Notes: generated from the sequence alone by a model not told the origin. Positions 20,572 to 33,662 are shown, counted from the first letter of the stretch. The stretch is DNA of 64,000 bases from Parastagonospora avenae f. sp. tritici 18332-5 (GCA_022559985.1 JAFJTR010000002.1:868001-932000), one strand, 5' to 3'. Made by a program: numbers and translations.

Positions 20572-23500
20572 ATGGACTACATCAAAACAGAGCCAGTAAA
20601 TGAGAACGAGGTAAACCCGACACGGCGACCTGTGCATGTACAGCCTGCTAACAGACTCGCGCATTGCAGGGCTTCAGCAAACCGTCTGGCTTGAAGCCAC
20701 CGACTCAAGTATCCAAGCTTGCGCAGTCGCATGGTCGTGCTCTTGGTGAATTGCAAGAGTCGAACATAAATTCGCGCAGCGGCATCCCACCGCCGACCGC
20801 GAGCAAGCATAAACCGTCTGGCTGTAAAATACCCGTCCACCTTCCCCACGGCCAGAGCCGGTCACTGACTTGCGTAGTACCCGAACCGGCCTCGAAAAGG
20901 CAGACACTGGTAGAAAAGGGCGGCGACTGCAGTCGCAAGCCCGCAGCACCCCCCTCCGTCCGCCCAGCCAGCAATGGGTTCAAAAGCGCCATAGCGCGCA
21001 CGTTCGGCGCGTCCACGTCACGTATGAACCCGAGCAAGCCCTCAAGACAGGTCTCTGCACCTTCGCACAGTAGCAGCGTGGGCCCGATTGCGCGCGTACC
21101 GACTGCGACCGCGAGGCCGAAGTCCTCGTACGGCCAATATAGTCAGCATGCTCGTAGCAAATCGCACCATCAGGTTTCGCGCCCAGCGACCGCGATGCAG
21201 CAGCGCGACGATGAGGAAGATGAACTCGAGAGACAAGAGCGCAAAGGTGTGCACCCATTCTCCCTATCCGCGACTCCAAAGGAGATGCTCAAAGTTCCCA
21301 AACACGCTCCCAAACCTCTACAGAGGCGCCCCAACTCTCTCAATGTAGCCCCAAAGAGGGTCTCTCATTTGTCACACTCCAGAGCTGTATCCTCTCCTTC
21401 AAACTTTCGCCCCATCACTCCCGTTATGGAAGAGCCCGACGATAGCTGCGACGACATCTGCAACACTCTTGGAGAGCTCAGGTTGGGCCCTGCAAAAGCA
21501 GAGACTCGAGACAGCCTTATCGGTGGCGCAACGATTCATGGCAAGGAGGCCAACCCATTCCTTAGACCTCCTGTATCTCAGATCCCGATCAAGACACCAG
21601 CGCGACAGATGATGACGCCGACTCCGGCTCAGAGGCAGTTCGCCGCAGCCACACCGAAATCGTTGGCACCCTTTTTGAACAGATTTACTAACGATCGTTG
21701 TCCAGATTTCTACGACGACCGAATCGAGACCATGGAACGCGACTTCCGCATGTTCAAAGAGAAGATGGAATCTGACATGCAACAATCGACCGACTACAAG
21801 GAGACGATTCAGCAGTTGCAGAGTCGAGGTGAGTGACCACGCCATGGACTGGTATTCGTATGACTAACATAAGACCATAGTGACTGAGCTCGACGCCCTC
21901 CGTGCGCGGCTGGAGACGCTAAACAAAGGTCTGGAAGGAGATCTCAAGGACACTCAGAGCTGTTTGAGCACAGTCAAGATGGAGCTGGAGATGACGCAAC
22001 GGAACCACTCATTCGAAACCGAAGATCTCCGACGAAAGCTTCGCAATGAGATAGAAGATATCGAATTCCGCTATGAGAAAGACACCAAACGGATGCTGAG
22101 AGACAAGGAAGATTCAGAAGAAAAGATGCGCAAGGACTTCGAACTCCGGGTCGACAAGTTGCTCAAGGAACACAACGAAGAGCTCGCTAAGCTTCAGAAG
22201 AAGCTAGATGTCGACGGCGAAGTCGAGAGAAGTCGGCGTGCACAGGAAGCGCAGAAGCTCGAGGCAGAATACGCGTCGCGGCTGAGGCAGGCTGAGACTG
22301 AGGCAGATGCGAAACAGCGCGAGATACAGCTTGTTCAGGGCGAGCTGATCAACACCAAGTCTGATCTAGATCGTGAAAAGACGTTGCGAAAAGGGCTTGA
22401 GGGTCAATTGACCGAGGCAACGACAAACAACCTCACACTGAGCTCTGCCAATGCCGCGATGAAAGAGAAGATTCACTTCCTAGAGTCAGACAGCCAAGCG
22501 CAGTCACAGGCTTTCAACGATCTACACCGACGGATGCAGGAAGCTATCGACGCAGCAGAGCTTGCCCACGAGAAGTTGCGACAAGAGGAGACTCTACGCC
22601 GCAAACTCTTCAACCAAGTGCAGGAGCTTAAGGGCAACATCCGGGTCATGTGCCGTGTACGACCCGCCCATGCTGAAGAGTCGGATCCTGCATCGATTGA
22701 TTTCCCTGATCAGGATACCGATAGCAAGGAGGTTGCTGTACTCGGTCCAAGCAAGCAGAGCGCGATGGGGAAAGACATCACCTCTTCTTACGCATACTCT
22801 TTCGATCGAGTGTTCGGGCCAGCATCGCAGAACAATGAAGTCTTCGAGGAGATCAGCCAACTCGTTCAAAGTGCTTTGGATGGCTACAACGTCTGCATCT
22901 TCTGCTACGGTCAAACAGGCTCTGGAAAGACATACACAATGTCGTCAGCTGATGGCATGATTCCCAAGGCTACCGCCCAGATATACGCAGAAGCACAGCG
23001 TCTCGAAGAGAAGGGCTGGAAATACACCATTCAGGGCTCATTTGTCGAAGTGTACAACGAGACATACAATGACCTTCTTGGGCGCTCCGAAGATCTTGAC
23101 AAGAAGAAGGTTGAAGTCCGACACGATCCAGCCAAGAAACAGACGTATCTCGAGAACGTTGTCAGCCTGCCTCTGGATGGACCAGATCGAGTGGACGAGA
23201 TGCTGGAGACAGCCAGCAAGAACAGGACCGTTGCGGCTACCAAGGCGAATATGCGATCAAGTCGAAGTCACTCAGTCTTCATCCTCAAGCTCGTTGGTGT
23301 GAACGAGATCACCGGCGAGAGGAGCGAGGGTACACTGAACCTTGTTGATCTTGCTGGATCAGAAAGGCTTGAGCATTCGAAGGTCGAAGGTGCGCGTTTG
23401 AAGGAGACGCAGAACATCAACAAGAGTTTGAGCTGTCTGGGAGACGTCATCAATGCTCTCGGATCCGGCAAGGAGGGTGCTCATATCCCGTACAGGAACT

Positions 23501-23722
23501 CAAAGGTATGTTTCCATTCTGTTATGAGGCTAAGCCTCTAGCTAACATTCGTAGTTGACCTACCTCCTCCAATACTCGCTCGGCGGCAACTCGAAGACGC
23601 TCATGTTCGTCATGGTCAGCCCACTGCAAGCCCACTTGCAAGAGACCATCACGAGTCTAAAGTTCGCCACAAAGGTGCACAACACACACATCGGCACGGC
23701 CAAGAAGCAGACCAAGTCGTAG
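20572..23722 (+). CDS. Kinesin-14 (KlpA/Kar3-type), C-terminal motor
   Basis: Minus-end-directed microtubule motor that acts in the spindle. Exons 20572-20610, 20670-21828, 21881-23505 and 23555-23722 (996 aa). Residues 1-400 are a basic, S/P-rich tail with microtubule-binding character. Residues about 400-640 form a long heptad-rich coiled coil (E, K, L, R). The motor starts near residue 649 with LKGNIRVMCRVRP, the neck-motor junction of kinesin-14. The P-loop GQTGSGKT is at about 743, switch I is NMRSSRSH and switch II is DLAGSE. The motor being C-terminal defines the class. First exon is short (13 codons) and the ATG at 20572 is the natural start. It sits alone between two outward-pointing repeat arrays. 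Confidence 0.95.
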
Positions 23723-26700
23723 ACGAACGGATTGCATCGGGGTATGGATGTCAAAGGGTTGGCGCATGAATGGCAACGGCGTTGCCTATGTGGATTGTAA
23801 ACGACTAATTCCCAGCAGCGACCATTGAAGTGTTCGAGGTCGCCTTGCTATGTCTCTATTCTCTTCTGATACGCTGGCGCATGTGGTTATGCGCACTTTC
23901 ATCAGCTCATAGCCTCGGCGTTTTGAATTGGTTCTTTGGATAGTTATGCATCACAATCACGACCAACCAACTTCATATTATCCTATTCCTTGGCATATCG
24001 TCCTTGACTTTTTCCGTCCGGCCTTTCTCCCCAACTTCGCACGGCTCAAAAGCTCTCGTGACCCGTCTGTGCCGTCCCGTCCCGTGTCTTCGCTCCACTC
24101 GGAACTTATCCCGCATGGTGGAGTCGCGTGAATCGTTGCGTCGGTGCCAATCACGAGAAGCTGTCCCGCTGGTGAAAAACGTCTGCTTTCTACACTTTGT
24201 GAGGGAGTTACTGCATGGGGTATATTGGGCGGGGTGGGCGTGCGGGAAGGCGGATGGGGAAGAGCCGAGGTGGGGCCGTGGGGGAGGTGTAGCGCGCGGA
24301 GGGGAAGGTGAGAATAAATTTCGCGATGGGTGCGAGCTTGAGACTTCAGAAATTGTGCGTGTTTTCGGGCTTCTCTGAAAGGATTAGGTGGCTTGTCTAT
24401 GTGCTTTTGCTTTTCCAGAAGATGAACTCCGACTTGTATGGCCAAGTGTTGCGGGCGCTGCTCTCCTCCTCAAAAAGACACACTCAAAGGTATACGTTGA
24501 CTGTGAGTTTGGCAGGTCGGTCAGACGTCAAAAACCACATGAATTTCTTCTCATGGGAAGAAGGAAGGTTTCTGGGTGGTGAAGGTGTTGAATAATTACA
24601 AGACGAGTTATCTGTAAGAATCATCAGGTACCATCTCCCATGGAGCTGTGCTCTTTCCTGGACTCAAGCGATGATCCAAAAACATTTGACCAACACGGCG
24701 ATGTCAATCTCTCTCTGCTGCTGAGGCTTAATTGCGTTTCTGGATGCTGCACGAGCCTGTGGCCCGAAGATGCCGATATGCTTTTACGCCAAACCATAAT
24801 CGCAGCGAGGACTGATCATGTCCGGACGACACGCCATATTCCTCCGGCATATAATCTTTCAGGGTTGCCAATCTATACAGCGCAACTCCTGTGCTCTGAA
24901 CTTGTCCAAATTCTACCCGCTAATGTTTCATGCCTCCTTTTCGACTGAAAAAAGCTGCGCGAGATGGTCATGGCTCCCGTGGGGTGCGGAGTTTTTTCAA
25001 AAGCCGATGAAATCTGTGCTATGAATTTCGCCGAGGGTTGTCAGCTATGTTCACAAAAGTACCAAGAGACACGGCCCGTGAACGCTTTCATCATGTGCGT
25101 CTCTCGAGTTGGAAGGTGGGTATAAAATTGACAATTCTTCCTTTGAGTTCATTTCTCCAATCATCCAGTGCAAGAGATTGCAAGTCTAAAAACGAGTTAC
25201 GACCCCTCGGTGGTCTTTCCCGTTCTTCCAAAGACACGAGGTTCCGATACATGTTGGTGCGGGCTGCTCGGTCTTGCTGTTGCACTAAAAACCCTGACGC
25301 AAGCAATGGATGTTTCGTTTTCCGTCTCTACTGGACACACCACCGTTCGCAATCCAAATTCAAAGAGACAGGCGTACTTCATCGCATGTCTAGCTTTTTT
25401 TACGTCTGCATCCAGGTAATGGCTCAGTCAGTCGTGTTACAGATTACCGTCCGGATGCGATTATCTGTACAAAAATATGCTCTCCCGAATTCGAAGCAAA
25501 GGATCAGTGGAGCAAGCATACGAAGTTGAGTCAGCCGACATATAAATACTTCAACCGCGAGAAATCTCATTTGCTCCACAAAGTTGAAGTCGAACACTAA
25601 AAGAGAAAGAACTGAGATGGATGTTGCTGTGTAGGCGTCGAAAATGGAATGCGACAGCGGAGAATGTCTGGTCGGTCTTCTAAGCCTCTATGCAGCCCCA
25701 GATATGTTATCACGTGGAGTCTGCTGATATATCGAAAAATAGTGGTTGTGTCTCCATGTCTGGGAGTCGCGGAGTTTGAAAGCGACCTCGAAATCAAGCG
25801 CGCGGTCTTGCATGCATCTAAGCCAATAAATGTCCGGTTCTAGCCCGCTGCTTCCTTTCTATACGACTTTTTCTTTTCTAAAGCTCAAAGTGTCAATACA
25901 GAGGTTTAATGAGCCTATCTTCGCGCACGTTCTCCTCTCTGGATGGAAATTACAGTGTCACCAAATCAAGTCTAAAGTTCCAATGGTTATCTTTTCAGCT
26001 TATCCAGAACCGATGGTTCAACTTTTGATGTCTTCTCCTTTCTTGACCACATAAAAGCGACCGCAAGCTATAGCATCTCCTCCAGAAAGACTCGGAGTTC
26101 GTGATGAGGATAGAGACCTTGATCGATCGGCTGAATTATGACTGCGAGATGAGCATGGATGGGAGGAACGTCTACAAACACTACTCATGTTTTCCTTCGT
26201 TTTGTTAAGCGGCTGGTATATTTGTTCTCGTACCTTGTCTACCTCTTCTTCCTCCACAAACTCGTCCTCTGTCTGCTCCAAAAAGTAGCCTTGACCACGA
26301 AATATCCTGTGCTCGGCTTGTCCCCAAAAACCCCTCAAGCAAACATGCCATGACGCAACGACAGCAAGAAAAGATGATGGGTTTTCCCCATGCTCCAGAA
26401 CTGAGTTTCGAAACAAGAAATGGGTGCAGCTGTCCGTACATAGCTATCCTCATTATCACGTGAGCTGCTGATGCACGGGCCTGCAGGCCTGTGCGCAGCA
26501 GAACTGTATATGAACGCGTTCGTGCGATAGATAGAACATCATCAATCTGCAACAATATACACTCGTAACTTGATCAACCCCATCGTACAATATTGTACAC
26601 CCACTTACTGCAACTATCGCGCTGCAGACGAAGTGCTACTAACAGCAGCACTATTTAGAAAGCTTTCCTACCCGCTTCCTTTCTCATTACACTCGCCCAA

Positions 26701-28973
26701 AAGCCAAAAAGGCACCAATGGATTACCATGTCCTGTGCGTTTCACCCGTCTCAAAAACGCGCAGTGGGAGTCTGCCATGACTGCTTTTGCCTGGATCCCT
26801 GAAACGAAAAGAACGGCGATAATCTCTATATGCCCGCACAGGATACTGTAGCAGCATATACATAGCTCGTTCAACCTAACACGCATGCTTATTGTATCAT
26901 GCTTTTCCCCACTTTTCTCAAATGTGTAAGGTATATATATCACATCTTCCGCGACTTCGGCTTCTTTATAATACAGCAGATTTACCAACACAAGAAACAG
27001 ACAGAGGTGCAACTCATGTTCTCTGCCTCTTCTCTAAAAAATACCTAACAATTCCGATGTATGCTTCTTCCCCGCGCCCGGCCGGCAACACAATGATACT
27101 TTCAACTCCTTGTAATGTCCCAGATTGAAATGTCGACGTATATGTCTCATGAGTTTCCTCACTCCGGAACCGTCACACCCAGCAGTCATTCTCTCCTCTG
27201 CCCTTCCTCCGACGGTGGACATATACCACGTCGCCCAACACACCATATCTCTTCAGATCCAAAGGAGTGATCGGTTTGGGTGAATGTCTATCACCTGTTC
27301 TTCTCTCAAATTTACTACCATCATCGACATGCCTTTCCCCGGCACCTGAGCGACGACACGAAAAGCTGCCGCTTCAGATGCAATGTCCCACACAAAAGAT
27401 GATTCGGTCCGCGATGCATGCCTCAAAATCGCTAAGCCAAGTATTCATGTTCTCCTCCGCCTCCTTTAAGATTGTGTACATAGACTGTCTCTTCCACCTC
27501 ATCTTCTTCTTCTTCTCCTCCAGACACTCCACTTCTCATCCGATATCGAAAAGTGAGGAATCAGTGGTTACACGTCTTTTGCCTCTTCTTCTCTCAAAAA
27601 TGGAGCATCGACATGGCATGTCTTTTCCCGGCATCTGCGCAACAATACGAAAGACTCGGTTCCTTGAGTCACATACCCAAAATGAAAAGAGCAAAGAGAC
27701 GACATGGATGAGTTGCATCGGTCCAAAATACCTTACGCGACGCCCAAGAGTTTCTCCGCCCTTTCCCTGAAAGCGTATATATATCCCCCCTGTCCCTACC
27801 CTTCTCTTCTTTAACACACCGCTTCTCTTCGGATACCAAAAAGTGACCCGTTCTAGTGCATATCTTTTGCTGTTCTATTTCTTCAAAAATGATGAAGGAG
27901 TTGCCCTGATGTGTTTTCCTGGCATACGAGCGACGACATGAAAAGAAGTTGAATCCATGCCATATGCTCCGGACTGAATTGATTCGGTTCGTGATGTATG
28001 GTTTGCCTCGTTACAAGCAGCCATGACCTTCCCCGCCTACTCCGAGTTCGAATCAGGTATATATACCACCTTCCTCAATCCTCTCTCTTCCTCAACACAC
28101 ACACCTTCCCTCCTTACCAAAAAGAACTGCGGGCAATGTGATGTCCTATGCTTCTCCCATTCCCAAAGGATATTTGAGATGACGACATGGCCGTCCTGGT
28201 GCGTCTGTGAAAACAAAATCTTTCCTCGCGATGACTGTCCCGACGCACTTCCAGAAAAGACCAAAATGCTGGACACAGCGTTGATATTTCCAGTTCAAAA
28301 GCACAGCCAAAAAGTGTATGTCTCTCGGTGCTCAAACCAACATTATTTCCTGGAAGATTTGTTCCCGCGCTTGCTTTGTCGGCATGAGTAGGAGGTATAT
28401 AAACTCCCCTCTCTCCCACATTTCTGGCGCCATTACTCTTCCCTCTTCTCTCAGGGAAGAACGAAAAAGGGACAATCTAGAGTCGCATGTCTCTCCCCTT
28501 CCTCCCTTTCAAAAACCCGCAAGGCATGTTATGATGTCTGCCCAAAAGACAAATACTTCAGCGATGAGCAAAAGCCCCGGATTGCAGAGTGCATGTGTGA
28601 GTGTGAAGTCATATACACCATGATCGATGAGAGGTGGGGGGATGAAAAGGAACGGGGCCATGGTGTATGTCTTCTGCCCGGACCGGTGTTGCAACGTTTC
28701 ATAAAGGTTCCCATGTCAATGTATCGCCTTTGCCTGCGAAAGTTTGATGAATACAGTCACGAGCACCTTTGCAAAGATCAAGCAGGTTCCCAGATGATGG
28801 ACTTGTGCGCTGCAGCGCTGCAGCGCTACAGTTGTGTGTGTATCTCATTGCATGCAACATCTACTATGCCGTCAATCATCGCTGAGTAGTGATGATGGCC
28901 ATCATCAATCACCGCCAAGCCGGAATTCGAAAATCATAACAATACATCATTCTCATATCCTAGCCTTGCCGGC
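23723..28973. other. 5.2-kb gene-free region with array 2
   Basis: No supported gene. The first 1.7 kb (23723-25500) has no clear repeat unit I can align, though GGATGAG and CATGT-type motifs recur. From about 25540 the TATA-unit family appears in plus orientation and is clearest at 26900-28450. Overlapping ORFs here are short and unrelated between units. Confidence 0.65.
25540..28700 (+). repeat. Tandem array of about 290-bp TATA-containing units (array 2)
   Basis: Same family as array 1 but plus-oriented. TATA boxes at 26930, 27219, about 27472, 27775, 28057, 28394 and about 28606. After each comes a CT-rich tract, AACACACC, CTTCTC..CCAAAAAG, then CATGTCTTTTCCCGGCAT and GAGCGACGACATG. The CATGTC-TTTTCC block recurs at about 27323, 27608 and 27907. 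Earlier, more decayed units start at about 25540 and 26505. Array 1 read on its minus strand aligns block by block with these units (CACACTTCTCGCATCGAGG then CCAAA then TCTCCAAAA then CATGTCCTTCTTCTCC), which is why I treat both as one family. Confidence 0.75.
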
Positions 28974-31439
28974 TCAAGCCACCAACTCCTCCCTCCCCGG
29001 CGGTCTCCAATCAAACAGGTCAAACGCCTCGGTGCTCCATGGTCCAACATCAGTATCGATCACCGGGCTCGGCAAATCAGGCTCATCAACGGGCGCTATG
29101 TTCGTCTCGACGTTCAAGCTCTGCGTGCGTTGAAATTTCTTGCGCGGATCCGTACGCTTGACCAATGCCGCGAGGCCCGATGACTTCTTCTTGGGCACAG
29201 GAGCTGGCGCTGGCGCTGGCATATCGTCCACTGCCGCCACCTCACTCGATGTCTTGGATAAATTGCGCTTCTCCCAGTCATCAGCTGTGCTAGGTATCGG
29301 TGCGTCATTCTCGCTCCGCACGCGTCTCATCTTTCGAGCGGGCGATTTGCCGGGGGGTTGTGCATCGTCCTCGATTGGATCTTCAGCGCGTGCGCGCTTC
29401 TTGGGTTTGGTCAAGAGAGCAGCGAGCTCAGTTGTGCTCATCAATGGCCCTTTCTTCCCACTTCGTAACGGATGTGGCGGCAAAGCCACACTCTCGTCAT
29501 TGGGTGCGGAAACTGGTTCTGGCGCTTCAACGACGGGTATTGCTGCGGCGGCTTCATTTGCGATACGCTTTGCTCCCTTTGGAAATCCGCCAGTAGAAAG
29601 AGGTTTCTTGGCAGGAGAAGTTGAGCTGGTTCGTGATTGCGCGCCGGACGTATCGGTATGCGCAGGTGAAATGTCTCTAGAACGTGGCTCTGGAGGCTTG
29701 AACACAGGTTGGACAGCTGGCGGTATGTGTACCATTGTTTGAGGACTTTCCGCTACTTTCTTCACCGTTTGCTTTTTTGCTCTCTTCGAAACGGGTGCTT
29801 TTGGTTTTACAGGCTCAGGGGCTATGACTTCTTCATCCTCGCTCCCGCGAGTTTGGGCTTTCGGGTTCTCTTTAATAACCCTTCTAGTGATAGGCTTTGT
29901 TACTGGTGGCTTTACGACAGGCAAAGGCTGTGGAAGACTTGTCTCGGCAGACGAAGATGGTATCAGAAGCTGCTGGTCCATGAGGCCATAAGTAATCTCT
30001 GGGTCATCAAAAGCATTTTCAGGTGCCTGAGGAAAGAGCACAACAGTGCGATCTTCGGCCGTCTTCGAGTTGGATTTGTGTTCGATTAGACCTGACCGTT
30101 GGGTTACTTTCTTCGCAGGAGGACTCCGTGATGGTGCTAGGCCGCTACTTCTTTGCCCGATATTTCGTTCGCCTGGTATTGTAGGTGACGACTCCTTGTT
30201 GCGTATCCGTGACGCCCGCGAATTGTTCGACTTTGGGGCCGAGGCCCTAGGCTCGCTACCTGACCTTGAGGCCGGCCGGGATATCGTCTGGCAAAGAAGA
30301 GTTCCACGTTTGACGCCAGTCGACAATCGCAATGGCTTTCCTTTCGTGACGCGGGGCGGTGAAGGTGCCGGCGAGGGCTTTTTCTGTGGTACCTGCACAG
30401 GCTGAACGGCAAAGTCCACATTCGTGACACGATTGGACGCGCTGACCGGCGGAGACGATTTCGGAGCAGGATGCTTGGGCGTTTCGACTGGCTTCTTCTT
30501 AGGCAATCGAATCCTCGGTCGTGGAGCCTTTGGGGTCTCTGGTTCTAGTGGGACTGTCACTTGTTCCGCAAACACGCTCGACGAAATCGCTGGCGCAGGG
30601 ATCCAAGGCGGCGTGGGTACCACTTTCACGGCCTTTGCGGGTGTACTGGGCAGTGTCACGTCGGATGAAACGACCGCAGGATCGGGCTCTGAGGAAATGG
30701 TGATCGCTTTGGCAGGCCGTGAAATGGCTGCCTGGGGCACCCGGGCAGTCCTCGCATCTGCAGTTTTGGCCCATAATGGCACACGTTTGAGTGGTGAAGA
30801 CTCGTCTCCGTGGATTGGACTTGAAGCTCTCCACCCGGTTTGGCGCTGAGCAACCTTTTGCCTCTTTGGTGCCCTCTCTTCTGCCAGATCGTTCTCCTTC
30901 TCCTTCTCCATCCTAGTCTCGTACGGAGACTTCATGGGCACGGCCTTCCCTACAGGTCCCTTGGGTGTGCCAAGAAGGGTGTTCAACGACTTGTGCCGCA
31001 GCTGAGCTCCCATTCGCGCTACATTGCTCGGTGCTACAGACGTCGGCAGCTGGAATGGCCGTGTTGATACAGAATGCGTGGGTCTTGCAAGAGGCTCCTT
31101 TGGTGGATCTTTCTTTTTTGCCACTACTGATGTGAGATCGGTCTGTGTGATGCCCATAGCCTCTGCGACCTCGACTAGCACGCCCTTGTCCAGACTGAGC
31201 TCGTCGCCCTCCTGTAGCTCATTGCTGTCTTTCCAGTATGTGTCGCCGATGTGATTTCTGGCCTGGTCGGTCACCATGACGCGGTTGTTGAATGTGTGGA
31301 ATTTGAGGTAGCCATCCTGCCACCGTTTCTGCTTTCGTCTAACATCGTGCGTGAAGAGACATCGGAATTCCGCGACGGGCGCTGTCTGCGAGGCGGGGAG
31401 TGCGGTGGAGTGTGGGGTGCTGCGCAGAGGGGCTGTCAT
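28974..31439 (-). CDS. DUF2439 (Mte1/ZGRF1 N-terminal-like) protein
   Basis: Predicted nuclear DNA-repair factor. DUF2439 is the N-terminal domain shared by yeast Mte1, which partners the Mph1 helicase at D-loops and telomeres, and by ZGRF1. Single exon, 821 aa from ATG 31439. The domain is at about residues 20-100: FRCLFTHDVRRKQKRWQDG, LKFHTFNNRVMV, IGDTYWK, GDELSLDKGVLVEV. The rest is a long disordered region rich in P, K, S and R with repeated basic P-loop-like stretches (RKKKPxxTP, SPARKMRR) and no helicase motifs, so it is Mte1-like rather than full ZGRF1. The frame stays open 130 codons upstream, but the conserved domain begins about 20 residues after this ATG. Divergent from the BAR-SH3 gene, 518 bp apart. 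Confidence 0.85.
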   Translation of the reverse strand: MTAPLRSTPHSTALPASQTAPVAEFRCLFTHDVRRKQKRWQDGYLKFHTFNNRVMVTDQARNHIGDTYWKDSNELQEGDELSLDKGVLVEVAEAMGITQTDLTSVVAKKKDPPKEPLARPTHSVSTRPFQLPTSVAPSNVARMGAQLRHKSLNTLLGTPKGPVGKAVPMKSPYETRMEKEKENDLAEERAPKRQKVAQRQTGWRASSPIHGDESSPLKRVPLWAKTADARTARVPQAAISRPAKAITISSEPDPAVVSSDVTLPSTPAKAVKVVPTPPWIPAPAISSSVFAEQVTVPLEPETPKAPRPRIRLPKKKPVETPKHPAPKSSPPVSASNRVTNVDFAVQPVQVPQKKPSPAPSPPRVTKGKPLRLSTGVKRGTLLCQTISRPASRSGSEPRASAPKSNNSRASRIRNKESSPTIPGERNIGQRSSGLAPSRSPPAKKVTQRSGLIEHKSNSKTAEDRTVVLFPQAPENAFDDPEITYGLMDQQLLIPSSSAETSLPQPLPVVKPPVTKPITRRVIKENPKAQTRGSEDEEVIAPEPVKPKAPVSKRAKKQTVKKVAESPQTMVHIPPAVQPVFKPPEPRSRDISPAHTDTSGAQSRTSSTSPAKKPLSTGGFPKGAKRIANEAAAAIPVVEAPEPVSAPNDESVALPPHPLRSGKKGPLMSTTELAALLTKPKKRARAEDPIEDDAQPPGKSPARKMRRVRSENDAPIPSTADDWEKRNLSKTSSEVAAVDDMPAPAPAPVPKKKSSGLAALVKRTDPRKKFQRTQSLNVETNIAPVDEPDLPSPVIDTDVGPWSTEAFDLFDWRPPGREELVA

Positions 31440-31957
31440 CGCGTCGACATGTAGTTGGGACGCGTCGCAAAAGTGCGGGGCGACATGGGGCCGGCGACGT
31501 AGTGGGAGAAGTGGGATGGTGAAGTTAGATGGTGACGCAGGCGCGCGGGACCAAGTCGCGCCTTCCGTCCCTCGCGAAGGCACGTGATTTAGCGGCTTCA
31601 CCTGGGCACCTGGGGCGATCTTCAGGCCGAACGGAGACTCTTCCTTGCTCCTTGCCCAGCTGGACACGCAATCACTCGGAAGCCGGCAGACATGGCACAG
31701 CAGCTTGTTGGTGCTGACGCGATCAGCTCGTGTACCGCTGGATGGCACCTTGGGCCTTGAAACGCGGGGCCCTCTGCCTGATCCCGGGCACCACTGTCGC
31801 TTTTGCCTACCAGCTACATACACAGCCACTTTCTGCTAGCTTCGGCGCAGCTAGCACTCCAGCGCCCGTCTTGAGCTGCTCGACCTCATATAATTAATTC
31901 TCCTGCAACAGCGACCACCACCGAACGCACGCACACAAGTCGCCGCGATTTTGCACA
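31440..31957. promoter_or_regulatory. Shared divergent promoter region
   Basis: 518 bp between the start codons of the DUF2439 gene (-) and the BAR-SH3 gene (+). It contains an AT-rich run TATAATTAATT at about 31890, close to the BAR-SH3 start. No other gene is present. Promoter function is inferred from position. Confidence 0.45.
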
Positions 31958-33662
31958 ATGCAGCGGGCGCAGCGCACCTTTGGGCGCTTCCTGAAAAGGA
32001 CGCCCAATGAGGCCGATGTCGAGGCCATGCTCCACGACTTTAACGATTCGGAATCTATGCTCGAGAAGGTATGTGAGTTATATATCCAACAACGGCAGCC
32101 GCGAGCGTGGTTGCACAGGCATGAACTGGCGGGGCTGCATCAACCCAACAATTCTCAGGCGACGCGCAACACCCAAACGCTCTGACTCTATACTTGCGTC
32201 GCCGGGAATCACATCATGGCGTCTTACCAACCAACATGTTCTTGACTAATACCCGCGCAGCTCGAGGAATCCTCTAAGCAGTGGCGCGATGCGTGGACGA
32301 ACATTCTCAACCACCAGTTGGCCGCTGTCGAGTACCTTCATCTCCTCTACAAGCCATTGGGCGGCGAGGGAAGCGCGGGAGGCTCACATGTCGCTGTCGA
32401 GACGCCGCCCGCGACGCTGGAGCGCGTTGCAGCCTTACAGACGGCCTTCGCGGAGCTGAAGACGGACATGATGGAGGAAGTGAAAGACATTGACCGGAAG
32501 TTGATCATACCCGCAAAGCTCGCGCGAGACTCGCTGAAGCCCATGAAGAAGGCCATCAAGAAGAGGGAGGATGCAAAGGTGGGTTTGTTGCACCTTGTGC
32601 CACTGCCAGTGCTGACGCTGCCCCTTCCAGGTCGACTACGAACGCTACAAGAGCCGCTGCGAAGCCCTGCAGAACAAGAAGACGCGCTCCGACCGCGACA
32701 ACGTTGCGCTCAACAAACATGAGGTAGACCTCGAGCGCTCGTCGCACGCATACCAGCTTGCGGACGAGAACCTCCGCGACCGCCTGCCTAAGCTGAACGC
32801 AGCAACATTCTCCATCCTCCCCCATCTGCTGGCGAACCAAATCGTACTGCAGAACAACCTGATCGGAAACCTGTACACTGTGCTGCACCAGTACTCGCAT
32901 GAGCAGGGCTACCCCGACCCACCACCTGAGCCGGAGGAGGTCATACCGTTGTGGGATTCGAGCTTCACATCCTTACGGAAGGAGATGGAGTCTGAGTTTG
33001 GCTTGCTGAAGACGGGCAAGGCAGTGCAACAGCCCATGCGACTGCCTGATAAGGGAGAAACATTGACTGGCCTCGGCCTCAGAAACAAGGTCATTCCTGG
33101 CCGCGGCGGAAGAGCGCCCAGCAGCGAGTCGGTGCCGACCATCACTCGTACAAATGCCAGGCCTTCATCGACACTGCAGTCTCCTGCCGAAAACGGACCA
33201 CCGCTGAACCTCTCGAGCAAGCCTTCGTACAGCTCACTGAGTGCCACGAAGCCCAGGATCGCTTCAAGCTCACCGCATCTAGGTACCCCAAGCCTAGAGC
33301 AGTTCGGTCGCAGGACGTCAACCGCCTCACATGACTCGTCATACTCAAACGGTACCAACGGCCATGCTGACTACTTCACTGGTGTCTCCAAGATTCGGTC
33401 CAACGGCTCCAACGGTTCTACATCACCGAATCCCGCGGCAGGAAAGAAGAAACCACCTCCACCACCGCCTAAGAAGATCGGCTCTTTCCAGTCCGAGTAC
33501 GTTACCGCCATGTACGATTTCGACAGTCACACGGCTGGTGATCTGTCGTTCAGAGAAGGCGACCGCATCCGGGTTGTGAAAAAGACAGAGAGCTCTCAGG
33601 ATTGGTGGGAGGGCGAAATTGGAGGCGTCAAGGGAAGCTTCCCAGCAAACTACTGCAAGTGA
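31958..33662 (+). CDS. RVS167/Hob1-type BAR-SH3 protein
   Basis: Amphiphysin-like membrane-curvature protein that acts with actin patches in endocytosis. Exons 31958-32068, 32261-32578 and 32631-33662 (486 aa), all phase 0. The N-terminal BAR domain (about residues 1-230) is helical and charged, with the conserved opening FGRFLKRTPNEADVEAMLHDF and the KPMKKAIKKREDAKVDYERYK segment. Next comes an S/G/P-rich linker with a PPPPPPKK tract. The C-terminal SH3 (about 430-486) shows ALYDF-type AMYDFDSHTAGDLSF, DWWEGEIGG and SFPANYCK. Domain order and length match Rvs167. Confidence 0.93.

Noticed and set aside
31440..31829. 130-codon in-frame extension upstream of the DUF2439 gene
   Set aside because: No conserved segment before ATG 31439, and the DUF2439 domain starts about 20 residues after that ATG, so the extension is probably promoter and 5' leader.
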